64,000 nt of DNA. Source: Neobittarella massiliensis (ex Bilen et al. 2018) (lineage in GTDB: Bacteria > Bacillota > Clostridia > Oscillospirales > Ruminococcaceae). Of this stretch, positions 24,925 through 35,867 are shown piece by piece (within the stretch, counting starts at the first letter, position 1; every line of letters starts with the position of its first letter). The stretch covers positions 248,001 through 312,000 of the forward strand of contig NZ_OKQO01000001.1 in assembly GCF_900289145.1 (NCBI RefSeq). Reading direction: 5' to 3'. Position numbers and translations under genes: made by a program. The notes beneath the pieces are model-generated. The model was given only the letters and a program-made list of their open reading frames with translations, did no database searches and had not been told where the DNA came from.

Positions 24925-25686
24925 ATGGAGAAAGTGGGAGAACAGAGACAAAATTACTACGGCAGTTTGTGCACGGAGATGTATGAGATCTTACATGCCG
25001 AAGCACCGCGGGATGAGCTGGAGTTTTACCTCTCTTTTGCCGGTAAAGGAGAGAAGATATTGGAACCGCTGTGTGGGAGCGGGCGCTTTTTGGTCCCTTT
25101 TTTAAAGAGAGGGTTTGATATTAGCGGTGTAGACCTATCGGAGGAGATGCTGGAAAAATTAAAGCAAAAAGCACCTGCGGCAGAGGTCGTTCAAGCAGAC
25201 ATTCTAGAATTTGCGCCCCAAGAAAAATTTCACTATATCTTTATCACCTCTGGCTCGATGTCTCTGTTTACGGATATTGACCTGTGTAAAGAGATCCTGT
25301 GCAAATTGAAGGACCTGCTTTTGCCGGGGGGCCGCCTTGTCTTTGCGGTGGATACCATCGCTACACGGTGTACAGACGACAGCACATATAAAAAAGCGAT
25401 CTCGGTAAAGACAAAAGAGGGGTTTGACCTGATCTTAAAGAGCAAAAATCGCTATGATGAACAGAGTCAGACCCAATTTTCGCCGGGGATATATGAACTG
25501 TATAACGGCACCGAGCTGCTGCAGAGTGAAGCGATGGATTTTCAGACGCATCTTTACCGGTTTGGGGAGATGCAGCAGTATTTGCAGGAGGTCGGGTTCA
25601 GAGAGATCACCACGTATAAATCTTTCAGCAAAGAGATCGCCTTGGATGACCGGGGTGAGATGTTCTTATTTGTGTGTAGATGCTGA
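24925..25686 (+). CDS. class I SAM-dependent methyltransferase
   Basis: A 253-residue methyltransferase. It has motif I EPLCGSGRFLVPFLKRG, an acidic strand-2 end (SGVDLSEEM), AEVVQADI around motif II, and a post-motif region LKDLLLPGGRLVFAV. The substrate is unknown; relatives methylate small molecules, and the closing strand pattern is the small-molecule type. It is AT-richer than the core genes, divergent from the DUF2089 operon, and lies beside a decayed AraC gene. This fits an accessory patch. The ribosome binding site is close to the ATG at 24925; a GTG at 24934 is an alternative. Confidence 0.82.
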   Translation: MEKVGEQRQNYYGSLCTEMYEILHAEAPRDELEFYLSFAGKGEKILEPLCGSGRFLVPFLKRGFDISGVDLSEEMLEKLKQKAPAAEVVQADILEFAPQEKFHYIFITSGSMSLFTDIDLCKEILCKLKDLLLPGGRLVFAVDTIATRCTDDSTYKKAISVKTKEGFDLILKSKNRYDEQSQTQFSPGIYELYNGTELLQSEAMDFQTHLYRFGEMQQYLQEVGFREITTYKSFSKEIALDDRGEMFLFVCRC

Positions 25687-25724
25687 CCGGCCAGTGTTTG
25701 CCAGCTGTGCGCGCGCAGGCTGTA

Positions 25725-25758
25725 AAAACATAGAGGGGCGCCTGGTGGCGCCCCTCTA
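25725..25758 (-). terminator. terminator of the decayed AraC-type gene
   Basis: TAGAGGGGCGCC pairs with GGCGCCCCTCTA, with TTTTT on the minus strand. It also closes the convergent methyltransferase gene. Confidence 0.8.
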
Positions 25759-25795
25759 GCGGTCGTTATAGGTGATCGCGTGTGCAGTGCGGCTA

Positions 25796-26603
25796 TCTGT
25801 TTTTGACGGGGCTCCAGTTCTCGCCGAAGATGAAGATATAGTTATGACCGGCCAGCCCGTGGAACACCCAATCTGACGGGATGCCCGTCACCGACTGGTG
25901 CGCGGAGGTGGGGGACCATCCGGTCCAGAGCAGTTTCTGCATGGCGTGTGCGCTGCCGCCGGGTACTTAAGAGAAGGCAGGTTGCCGACGGTGCTTTGGG
26001 TACCGTAAACTTATCGAGTACAGAGAGATTGGAACAGGAGCTGGCAGAGTATATGGGTATGCACCGAGAGGTATCTCTGCTGTGGCCGTAAAGTGCTGAG
26101 ATGTGGTGATCGCTGCCAAAGCAGCCCAATGGGCCCCCGATCTGAACGGGTACAGGTCATTATCGCACTTACTGAAAAACTGCGGCACCTGCTTTTATGG
26201 CGTTTTCTGATCGGCGCTGACGGTGGTGCTGATGGCGATAGGGAGGGCTATTTTGGGGGTAGCCCTTGAGCGAAGCATCTGTATCGCGCGCAGGTATAGA
26301 CGCGGTGCTGTGTGGTTTTTAAGTGCCCGATTGGACGCCTTCGGCGGCTCGCTGCCGTATTTGGGGGGCATCGATCACCATACATTTGCCAGCCCGCAGC
26401 TCAAAGGCGATCAGAGTCGGTCACCGGTGTCGAACGTTTCCCGGCAGCGGTACCCCGGTGCGGTGTGAGAACATCTACTGAAAATGATGGGTAGGGCAGC
26501 GGGCGATCTGCGTGGCGCGGGCGGCGCAGCCGTGGGAGATGACCTCTGCCAGATGTGTCTCGATGCAGTTGATGACTACACGCGTATCGTCGAGCCAATC
26601 TAT
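25796..26603 (-). pseudogene. AraC-family regulator with GyrI-like domain, decayed
   Basis: Reading the minus strand in pieces recovers an AraC-type regulator. Its start codon has become ATA at 26603, still behind AGAGGTGGG. IDWLDDTRVVINCIETHL begins the helix-turn-helix, followed by HHFQ and a TAG stop. The reading then shifts frame to a TLIAFELRAGKCMVIDA segment, matching the second AraC helix-turn-helix. Further frames give a GyrI-like effector domain (SNLSVLDKFTVPKAPSATC) and a final piece ending IFIFGENWSPVKNR-stop, like the usual EIWIPVKKK terminus. Several stops and frameshifts break it, and the terminator after it survives. Total span equals about 269 codons, near the normal family length. 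Confidence 0.75.
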
Positions 26604-26706
26604 TGCTTTCCCACCTCTTTAGAGTAGAACACGCAGAATCTTTTGAGGGTGCGCCCATATGCCACGGGGGATTAGAAAACTGACGCGCTTATTGGTGCAT
26701 ATATGG

Positions 26707-26743
26707 AAAAGCGGGCGGACCAACAATATGGTCCGCCCGCTTT
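26707..26743. terminator. terminator, bidirectional
   Basis: AAAAGCGGGCGGACCA pairs with TGGTCCGCCCGCTTTT around a six-base loop. It ends the SpoVB-like gene on the minus strand. Confidence 0.9.
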
Positions 26744-26789
26744 TCCAGTTATTTTCGGCCCCTGCTGTGCCGGTGGCAGCTGGCTATTG

Positions 26790-28340
26790 CTATCCCAACA
26801 GGGCCCGCAGGCGGTGCAGATCTTTGCCGGTCAGGTCGCGGCATAGAAACAGCAGCACGAAGTAGAGCACGAGAAACAGGACCAGCCGAACGGGAAACGC
26901 CGACAGCACCGGCGGCAGCCCGCGGGTGGCGACAAAACCTGCGATGAGACAGCAGAGCAGCGGCTTGGCCACCCAGCCCGGCGCCAGGTAAGAGAAATCG
27001 ACCCGGCGGCGCAGCAGCCACCAGCCGGCGACGAGGTTGTAGGTGGTGGTGCAGTAGAGGGTGAACAGATACCCGGCCAGCCCCCAGACAGGCAGCAGGA
27101 AGTAGAGCAGTACGACGGTGAGCATCATATCGGTCAGGTTTTGGATCATGACGTGAAATTGCAGACCCAGGCCTTTGAGCATACAGTCGGTGACGTGATC
27201 CATGTAGATGAGCGGACACAGCGGCGCCAACAGGCGCAGGTAGACCGCGACGCCTTTGGTGCTGAAGATGCCCGAGACCGGATCGGGGAAAAAGAGAAAG
27301 ACGGCCATGACCCCGCAGCAGAAAACAAAGGTGATACGCAAAATGTGAGACAGGCTGCGGCCCAGTTTTTCGCGCTGGCCGCGGGTGTGCAGCCGCACGA
27401 TGGCCGGGATGAGCAGCATGGAGAAGCTGACCAGCAGCGCCGCCGGATAGGAGAGCAGGGGCATGGCCATGCCGCTGAGCACGCCGTAGCGCTCCATGGC
27501 GTCGGCGATGCCGCTCTTGGCAAAGCCCTGGGGCACCAGCGTGTTTTCGAGGGTGTGAAAGGCGCTCTGCAGGTTTTGGCACACGGCCAGCGGCAGGCAG
27601 ATCTTTACCAGCGCCAGCGCGATAGAGCCTTTGGCGGCGGTAAGAGCAGAAGGCGGCAACTGGGCAGAGGTGAATTTTTTGCGGCTGATGCGGTAGAGCA
27701 CCGAGAGATAAAAAGCCGGCACGATCTCGGAGAGAGACGAGGCAAAAAAGATAAGGGCCAGTGCCGCATCCATCTGGCGGGGGGGAGAGGCGGCAAAAGC
27801 AGCCATGACGATGCCCATTTTGGTAAAGCGCTTGAGCACCTGCGACAGCTCGCTGCGCACCACTTCGCCGGTGGCGTAGAAATACCCCTGCAGGCAGCCG
27901 CTGATAGCGGCGAACGGCAGCGAGACCGAAAACAGCCGCAGCGGAGTGGCCAGGATAGGCTGACCCAGCATTTTGGACACCGGTGCGGCGCCAAAATAGA
28001 GCAGCCCGGTGGCAATACAGCCCAGTACGGCGGCAAAAGCCAGCGCTCGCAACACCACCTGCGGCACCCGGTGCCACTGTTTTTTGGCGATAGCGCGGGA
28101 GCACAGGGTGGTGACGCCCAGCCCCAGACCGCCGCAGGCCAGTGTACAGCCAAAGCCGTAGATCGAGTAGATCAGCTGGTAAAGGCCCATGCCCGCGGCG
28201 CCGATCTGCCCGGAGAGGTAGATCTTGAAAGAGATGCTCAGGGTGCGCAAAAACAGCGCCAGCACCGTGAGCGCACCGGCCCCCCACAGCCGCTGTAGCC
28301 AGACGTGGCGGGAGTGATTTTTGGCGATAGCCGTTTGCAC
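26790..28340 (-). CDS. polysaccharide-transport flippase of the SpoVB/MurJ-like MOP superfamily
   Basis: A 516-residue membrane protein with about 14 transmembrane helices of the MOP flippase fold. It starts LQRLWGAGALTVLALFLRTLSISFKIYLSGQIGAAGMGLYQLIYSIYGF, the pattern of stage V sporulation protein B. SpoVB is needed for spore cortex formation and is thought to move lipid-linked precursors. The mid-protein segment AFHTLENTLVPQGFAKSG...ERYGVLSGMAMPLLSYPA also fits SpoVB. The likely start is GTG at 28340, ten bases after GAGGGGGG; a longer in-frame ATG (28400) has no binding site. Monocistronic. Confidence 0.86.
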   Translation of the reverse strand: MQTAIAKNHSRHVWLQRLWGAGALTVLALFLRTLSISFKIYLSGQIGAAGMGLYQLIYSIYGFGCTLACGGLGLGVTTLCSRAIAKKQWHRVPQVVLRALAFAAVLGCIATGLLYFGAAPVSKMLGQPILATPLRLFSVSLPFAAISGCLQGYFYATGEVVRSELSQVLKRFTKMGIVMAAFAASPPRQMDAALALIFFASSLSEIVPAFYLSVLYRISRKKFTSAQLPPSALTAAKGSIALALVKICLPLAVCQNLQSAFHTLENTLVPQGFAKSGIADAMERYGVLSGMAMPLLSYPAALLVSFSMLLIPAIVRLHTRGQREKLGRSLSHILRITFVFCCGVMAVFLFFPDPVSGIFSTKGVAVYLRLLAPLCPLIYMDHVTDCMLKGLGLQFHVMIQNLTDMMLTVVLLYFLLPVWGLAGYLFTLYCTTTYNLVAGWWLLRRRVDFSYLAPGWVAKPLLCCLIAGFVATRGLPPVLSAFPVRLVLFLVLYFVLLFLCRDLTGKDLHRLRALLG

Positions 28341-28432
28341 GATGGGAGTTCCCCCCTCTTTTGGCCTAGATAGGTCTTTACACTTTACCAGCATATGCAC
28401 GGGTAAAGCGGGGTAGAAGAGGACAGCAGCGG

Positions 28433-28461
28433 TTGCACATCGTGTCGTTTTTTCCTATAAT
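28433..28461 (+). promoter_or_regulatory. sigma-A promoter with no assigned gene
   Basis: TTGCAC (28433-28438), 17 bases, and a consensus TATAAT (28456-28461). The first annotated gene downstream is 570 bases away. Confidence 0.6.
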
Positions 28462-28527
28462 GAGATAAATGGAACCGGCATCATAGAGAGATCCGGCAGC
28501 GCGTAAAAAAGCGAGGAGCACAGGGGC

Positions 28528-28623
28528 ATGACAGGCGGTGCGGAGACAGACCCCGACTTGTACACCGCCGAGGCGGTGATGGATTGCAGGCCGCTGGCGG
28601 GAAAAGCGGCGCACCCGGCCTGA
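28528..28623 (+). CDS. possible small protein or gene remnant (31 codons)
   Basis: An ATG ten bases after GAGGAG and 60 bases after a strong promoter opens a frame reading MTGGAETDPDLYTAEAVMDC and ending HPA. A second frame just after it stays open and reads GLTDGSIIAAFGALAGGVNT-like sequence, ending ...CEKIN. It could be a short peptide gene, or a frameshifted remnant. No family recognised. Confidence 0.25.
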   Translation: MTGGAETDPDLYTAEAVMDCRPLAGKAAHPA

Positions 28624-29031
28624 CCGATGGCTCAATTATTGCCGCTTTTGGTGCTTTGGCGGGGGGCGTGAACACAGCGGCTGGCGGTACCTGCCCGGTA
28701 GAAAACTGTGAAAAGATAAACTGACAAGCAGGGTAAGGCACTGCAGACGATGGCAGTCGGCTGCGTGTGGCCGCTGTGCGATACAAGTATAGCTCATACA
28801 CTCGGCAAAAGAGCGGGAGCTACATGTTTGCGGGGGAGCGGGGCCGCGGTCAGCAACAGGCAGGTACCGGGCGGCTTGCCGATTTTGCCGCTGCGGCCCG
28901 CCGCGGTCCGCTGCGGGGAAGAATTGGCCGCAGATGTGGGCGGCGCCGAGAGAGGACGATCTCAGATGACGGCTGAGAGCTGTTTTATATAGGTGGGTGC
29001 CGGCCGGTGGCCGGCGGTGGAGGTGCAGGTT

Positions 29032-29661
29032 ATGTGGTCGATCAAGTGTGAACAGTGTGGGGCCTCGGTGCCCATAGAAGAGGGAAAGAATACGGCGACC
29101 TGTCCATTTTGTGATACGGTGATCTGTCTGCCGTCAGGCGGCAGAGCGGGCCGAGAGGGACAAATGATCTCTGCCCGCTCGCTGCTGCAGCGCGCCAAGA
29201 TGTTTTTGCGCGACGGTGACAGAATACATGCGGCGAGTTATATAGAGTGGGTGCTGAATGCCGACGCCAGCTGCAGCGAGGCCTACTGGTGCCGACTGAT
29301 GCTGAAGATGGGAGCTGACCGGCCGGAGCAGATGGAGAAACTGGAGCGCTCTATTGCCCAAGAGCCGGACTTTTTACGGGCGGTGGAGTTTGGCAGCCCC
29401 GAACAGCGAGAGATGTATTTGGCCTGTGAGGAAAAGATACAGCAGTGGCTACAGGGCCCGGAAATGAAAGCGAAGCGAGAAAATGAGCAGTACAGACAGG
29501 AGATGCTGCGCCGGGAGAGCGCGGAGCGGGCCGAGATCGCCCGTGCGCTGGAGAGACATAGCGAGCCTGAAACAGACAACAAGGAGTATGGCTGTGCACT
29601 GTGGGTAGTGGCGGGAGCGGTACTGTTTATGCTGCTGGTGGTGCTTTTGACAAAGGCGTGA
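29032..29661 (+). CDS. zinc-ribbon protein with C-terminal membrane anchor
   Basis: A 209-residue protein. An N-terminal zinc ribbon (KCEQCG...TCPFCD) is followed by a helical region with TPR-like character (RSLLQRAKMFLRDGDRIHAASYIEWVLNADASCSEAYWCRLM) and a charged coiled-coil stretch (AKRENEQYRQEMLRRESAERAEIARALERH). One transmembrane helix closes the protein (about residues 186-206). No function known. The ATG at 29032 lies behind GGAGGTGCAGG. The next gene is a broken paralogue with the same ribbon-helix-membrane order. Confidence 0.75.
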   Translation: MWSIKCEQCGASVPIEEGKNTATCPFCDTVICLPSGGRAGREGQMISARSLLQRAKMFLRDGDRIHAASYIEWVLNADASCSEAYWCRLMLKMGADRPEQMEKLERSIAQEPDFLRAVEFGSPEQREMYLACEEKIQQWLQGPEMKAKRENEQYRQEMLRRESAERAEIARALERHSEPETDNKEYGCALWVVAGAVLFMLLVVLLTKA

Positions 29662-29678
29662 GGAGCGGGGAGTAAGAG

Positions 29679-30240
29679 ATGGAAACAGGCAGTATTTACC
29701 TGTAAAAATTGTGGCGCCCAGCTGGAGATATTGCCGGGTCAGGATTAGGTGACCTGCCGATTTTGTGGCGGCGTGAGCCTGCTTCGAGACCTGAAGGTGC
29801 AGGTGACGACAGCCGGTGCGATGACAGCCAGAGGGCGGCTGGCTTTGGAGGACGGAGACTTTGCCGCGGCGGCGGATTATTTTGAGCGGGCGCTGGATAT
29901 AGAGCCCTTTTTAGCCAGCGCCTATATGGGCAAGCTGTTGGCTGAGCTAAAGCTGTGCTCGGAAGATGCGCTAGAAAACAGTACGGAGGTGTTGGAGCAG
30001 TATAGCGCTTATCAAAAAGCAGTTCGTTTTGCCCGGGGAGAGCAGTTGGAGCGCTACGGCGGATATGCGCGTGCCGCGGCTAAAAGCAGGGCGGCTGCCG
30101 CTGCCAGCTATGAGCCTGGCAAGTTGACGGAGGCAGAGGTCGAGCGCAGGCAGGCAACATGGTCGCGGTGGGCGATGACTGTGCTGTTGGGGGCAGGGTT
30201 GCTGGTACTGCTGTTCGCGGCGGCTGTGGCAGCTAAATAG
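29679..30240 (+). pseudogene. broken paralogue of the zinc-ribbon membrane protein
   Basis: The frame reading KQAVFTCKNCGAQLEILPGQD is out of phase with the ATG at 29679; removing one G from ATGGAAACAG restores it. A TAG (29746-29748) then falls between the two CxxC knuckles, where the intact copy has a Thr codon. After the TAG the frame runs 163 codons to 30240 without a stop. It contains VTCRFCGG, a helical repeat region (RLALEDGDFAAAADYFERALDIEPFLASAYMGKLL) and a final transmembrane helix. Translation could restart at GTG 29749, but the ribbon would be cut in half. Two lesions in a short N-terminal stretch make recent inactivation the simplest reading. Confidence 0.7.
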
Positions 30241-30251
30241 TGCCCGGTGCG

Positions 30252-30284
30252 GACCGACCCCGAGAGCGGGGACGGTCTTTATTT
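30252..30284 (+). terminator. terminator of the zinc-ribbon pair
   Basis: GACCGACCCC pairs with GGGGACGGTC and is followed by a T-rich tract. Confidence 0.75.
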
Positions 30285-30294
30285 TGGGCACAAA

Positions 30295-30321
30295 TTAGCA
30301 CTCTTTTTGATAGAGTGCTAA
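30295..30321. promoter_or_regulatory. CIRCE element (HrcA operator)
   Basis: TTAGCACTC-N9-GAGTGCTAA, a perfect match to the HrcA operator. It overlaps the presumed clpB promoter (TAATAT at 30319-30324 as -10). It predicts heat-shock derepression of clpB through HrcA. Confidence 0.95.
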
Positions 30322-30462
30322 TATTTAAAAAGTAGATACGTATATTTCATGATTTAGACATAATTTTTGGGTAAATTAGAAGCTGTAAGAAAAGAAAAAG
30401 ACTCCGCCAAAGGAGCGCTGTCCGCCCCCAAAAATGCGGGCAGAAGAGGAGGTAGGAAGACT

Positions 30463-33090
<2,628 letters not shown>

Positions 33091-33101
33091 GACTTGCGGC
33101 A

Positions 33102-33125
33102 ATACTGTGATGGTGTGATACTGTG
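33102..33125. repeat. short tandem repeat, 8-bp period
   Basis: ATACTGTG, ATGGTGTG and ATACTGTG in direct succession, between the clpB stop and its terminator, so transcribed with clpB. Confidence 0.65.
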
Positions 33126-33162
33126 ACAGGCAAAAAAGAAGCACCGTGACAAGCGGAAAAAT

Positions 33163-33200
33163 AGAGAGGTACCGTGCAGACCGGCACGGTACCTCTTTTA
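33163..33200 (+). terminator. terminator of clpB
   Basis: AGAGGTACCGTGC pairs with GCACGGTACCTCT and is followed by TTTT. Confidence 0.88.
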
Positions 33201-33388
33201 TGTGCAGGCGGTTGGAGGAGCGGCGCCGGTAAAGGGGGAGCTGTGCGATCGGCGAGATGCCTTGGCACTACCCCCGTGTGGGAGCAGTGGGACGAGGAGA
33301 CAGCTATGGAGATAAAGAGATCGGCCGGTATACAGAGCGCACCGGTGCGGTGTAATAGGGCAGGGGCGCGCTACCTGTCCGGAGCAAA

Positions 33389-33421
33389 AAAGCACCGCCG
33401 GTCATGAGACGGGCGGTGCTG
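33389..33421 (-). terminator. terminator of the DUF3825 gene
   Basis: Minus-strand AGCACCGCCC pairs with GGCGGTGCT and is followed by TTTTTT. Confidence 0.8.
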
Positions 33422-33436
33422 AGAAACGGGTGCTGT

Positions 33437-35674
33437 TTAGGGCTGCTCGGCCGGCTCGGCGCGGAAACCGCCGCCGAGTGGATTGACCCCGAGCAGGCGT
33501 ACCGGCAGCTGCTGCTTTTCGTAGTAGTACGCTTTGGGGTGGGTGAGCAGCGAGCGGGAGATGGTGGCAGTAGCACTGCCGTCGCCGAAAACCCCGCGGA
33601 TGCCGCCGTTATTGCCCTTTTTGATATCGCGCAGCACGACTATGTCGCCGATGGACGGCGAGCTGGTGGGGCCGGCTGTGGGCGGCGGTGGCGCCGGGAT
33701 GGGTGCAGGTGCTGCCGCCGGCGCGGTTTCGGCCGGATTGGAGGTGGGGGTTATACTGGCCTGCATACCCTGTACCAGTTGGGAAAACAGGTCTTGCACC
33801 GTTATCCCCTGCGGAAGATTTTGCACCAGTTGCTCCAGCGGAGAGGTGGCGGCGGCCGGTACAGCTGCCGGAAGGTCGGGCGCGGCGGTAGCGGGAGCTG
33901 TGCTGGTGGTGGTATGGCTGCCCTGATGGGGAGCGGCCTGCGCCTGTGGGGTGTGGGCTGGGGTGCCGGCAGGCTGCTTTACCGCACAGTTGGGGTGCTC
34001 GGGGCGCAGGGTGAAGGCATTTGACCCATCGCGCACCGGCGTCGCCTGATAGGTGCCGCCCAGCGGATTGCGGGCCACGATATCTACCAGCATCTGTTGG
34101 CCCAGCAGTGGTTCGAGATCGCAGTCACCGGTCTTTTTACGGGAGATGGTCCCCACTTTGTCGCCGTCAAACAGACCGCGCAGGCTGGCGTTGTTGCCGA
34201 TGGTGAGCTGGCGCAGCCAGACGCGGTGAGGGAAAGCCAGATCCCCCTCTGCCAGAGTAGAGTCCCCGGCTGCCGGGCGGGAAACGACTGATGCGACCGC
34301 GGACGGCCCGGCAGTAGCCGGCGACTGGGGCGGTGCGCTGGCGGTACTGACGGCGGGCGCCGGGTGGTGGGTGACAGGGGCGGCGGTGCTCTCGTCGGAC
34401 GGTGCACCTTCGGGTGCGTCGTCGATGATCTCGCTGGGGTTGAGCCAGCTGTCATCGGGCTTGCAGAGGATGCGGGCATTTTGATAGGCCCAGGCCAGCA
34501 GCAAAATGGTCTCGGGCACGTAGTAGCCGTCGTGGTAGCTGAGCACCAGGGCAAAATCGGGTTGCTTGTCGAACATGCGGTCGAGGTAGATGGGCATTAA
34601 AAACTGGATGGCTCCTGGGCGCTGGCGGGTGGCGGCCCGGTACTGGGGCACTACATATTTGTAGTTGCGGGTGGCGATGAGGCGGGCATTTTCGATGCCG
34701 GCCTTTAGTTTTTGCGACAGGTCCCAAAGGGCGATCTGGCCGTTTTGGTACTGCTGGGTGTAGTGGCGGGGGAAACGGCCCCGCTCGATGCCGTCGACGA
34801 TGATATGCTGCAGCTTGGCGGCGGTGAAGTCGATGGGGACGCTGGGGTCGTAGATGATGTCCTGTATCCTGGTGAAGAAGGTGGCCACGCCGGGACCGTT
34901 TTGCACCGCCTCTTTGGCAAAGCCGTAGCGGGTGACCAGACTGCGCTGACCGTCGGCCATGCGGGGATCGTTGCAGATGAACAGGCCGTTTGGCTTTTTG
35001 CCGTACACCTCGCCTATGAGGTAGAGATCCTCGGCAAAATTGGTGAGCAGACCGGTGTTAAAGTAGCAGTACTTGCCGTCTTTTGAGAAGATGATCTTCT
35101 GGTAGTTGGGGCTCTGGGGGTCCTGATACTCCAGCACCAGCTTGGAAAAAGTCATCTGCAGGTAGGACTCCAGGATCTCGTACCGGGTCTTGGGGCGCAC
35201 CAGAGCGGGGTTTTGCTCTCCCTTGGCAAACTGCCACTTTTCGCCGGGCAGCAGGTTTTGGTGGATGGCGCAGATAAAGGCGTCGGCCTCCTCGTAGCTG
35301 CGAAAGCTGAGAAAGCCCATGCGGTAGGCGCGCATGGTGTTGAACAAAAAGGTGTGGTCGGTAAAGAACACCTCGCCCCAGCTGCCGCTGGGCCCGCGCC
35401 GGGTGCAGGCCAGCAGCTTGTCACCGCTGTGGTCGATATAGCCGGTGGCCACTGCTTTGGCCTGGGCTTTAGCGGGAGAAAAGTCGGGCCCATAGGCCAG
35501 GCTGCCGTTTGCCTGATAGCCGTAATACACCACCTCGCCGCGCTCGATCTGCTGCTGGACATACTGGTTGAGCGCCTGTTCGTCGACGGCCTCGGTGGCG
35601 TGCTGCTGCAGTTTTTCCAAGTAGGCCCGGCCTTTACCCAGGTAGCCGAACCCGTATAACCCGATCTTTTCCAA
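33437..35674 (-). CDS. large DUF3825-domain protein with two C-terminal repeat modules
   Basis: A 745-residue cytoplasmic protein. Residues about 165-405 match DUF3825 (for example KYCYFNTGLLTNFAEDLYLIGEV and ICNDPRMADGQ), a domain of unknown function found beside OST-HTH/LOTUS RNA-binding domains in some proteins. Two Ala/Pro/Thr-rich linkers (about 418-478 and 565-677) separate two copies of a roughly 60-residue module (486-545 and 679-742). Both modules share GNNxxxRGxF...TISR...NPLGGxxxA. The start is TTG at 35674, ten bases after AGGAG. It is monocistronic. No catalytic motif is visible; a nucleic-acid-binding role is only a guess from family associations. Confidence 0.75.
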   Translation of the reverse strand: MEKIGLYGFGYLGKGRAYLEKLQQHATEAVDEQALNQYVQQQIERGEVVYYGYQANGSLAYGPDFSPAKAQAKAVATGYIDHSGDKLLACTRRGPSGSWGEVFFTDHTFLFNTMRAYRMGFLSFRSYEEADAFICAIHQNLLPGEKWQFAKGEQNPALVRPKTRYEILESYLQMTFSKLVLEYQDPQSPNYQKIIFSKDGKYCYFNTGLLTNFAEDLYLIGEVYGKKPNGLFICNDPRMADGQRSLVTRYGFAKEAVQNGPGVATFFTRIQDIIYDPSVPIDFTAAKLQHIIVDGIERGRFPRHYTQQYQNGQIALWDLSQKLKAGIENARLIATRNYKYVVPQYRAATRQRPGAIQFLMPIYLDRMFDKQPDFALVLSYHDGYYVPETILLLAWAYQNARILCKPDDSWLNPSEIIDDAPEGAPSDESTAAPVTHHPAPAVSTASAPPQSPATAGPSAVASVVSRPAAGDSTLAEGDLAFPHRVWLRQLTIGNNASLRGLFDGDKVGTISRKKTGDCDLEPLLGQQMLVDIVARNPLGGTYQATPVRDGSNAFTLRPEHPNCAVKQPAGTPAHTPQAQAAPHQGSHTTTSTAPATAAPDLPAAVPAAATSPLEQLVQNLPQGITVQDLFSQLVQGMQASITPTSNPAETAPAAAPAPIPAPPPPTAGPTSSPSIGDIVVLRDIKKGNNGGIRGVFGDGSATATISRSLLTHPKAYYYEKQQLPVRLLGVNPLGGGFRAEPAEQP

Positions 35675-35773
35675 GTGATGAAAACTCCTCTCTCGCCGGC
35701 CAGTGGACTGGCCGGACGCTCTGATCTGTTTTTATTATACACGCCTGGCCGGTACAGCACAATCGAGAGACGA

Positions 35774-35800
35774 CAAAAAAGCCGCCTGTGGGGCGGCTCG
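35774..35800 (-). terminator. terminator of the amidohydrolase gene
   Basis: GAGCCGCC pairs with GGCGGCTTT, with TTTTTT on the minus strand. Confidence 0.82.
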
Positions 35801-35867
35801 GCAGGAAAAGGCCTATTGGCGGCATCGCCGCGGCGGCGCGGGGATACCCGGCGGATGCGCAGAGGTG

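Larger units (their letters stand above)
28341..29031. other. 690-bp intergenic stretch holding a promoter without an obvious gene
   Basis: It contains a good plus-strand promoter at 28433-28461 and a possible 31-codon frame (28528-28623). A Gly/Ala-rich open stretch without a start runs to about 28722. No family-like protein is visible before the zinc-ribbon gene at 29032. Confidence 0.5.

Noticed and set aside
25842-26129. Minus-strand open frame of 95 codons as an intact small gene
   Set aside because: It is one frame-fragment of the decayed AraC/GyrI gene. Its neighbours in other frames complete the same domain.
29746-29748. In-frame TAG as pyrrolysine or another recoded codon
   Set aside because: The same gene also has a frameshift at its start and the site is not catalytic. 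Decay is simpler than recoding, although the genome was not checked for pyl genes.
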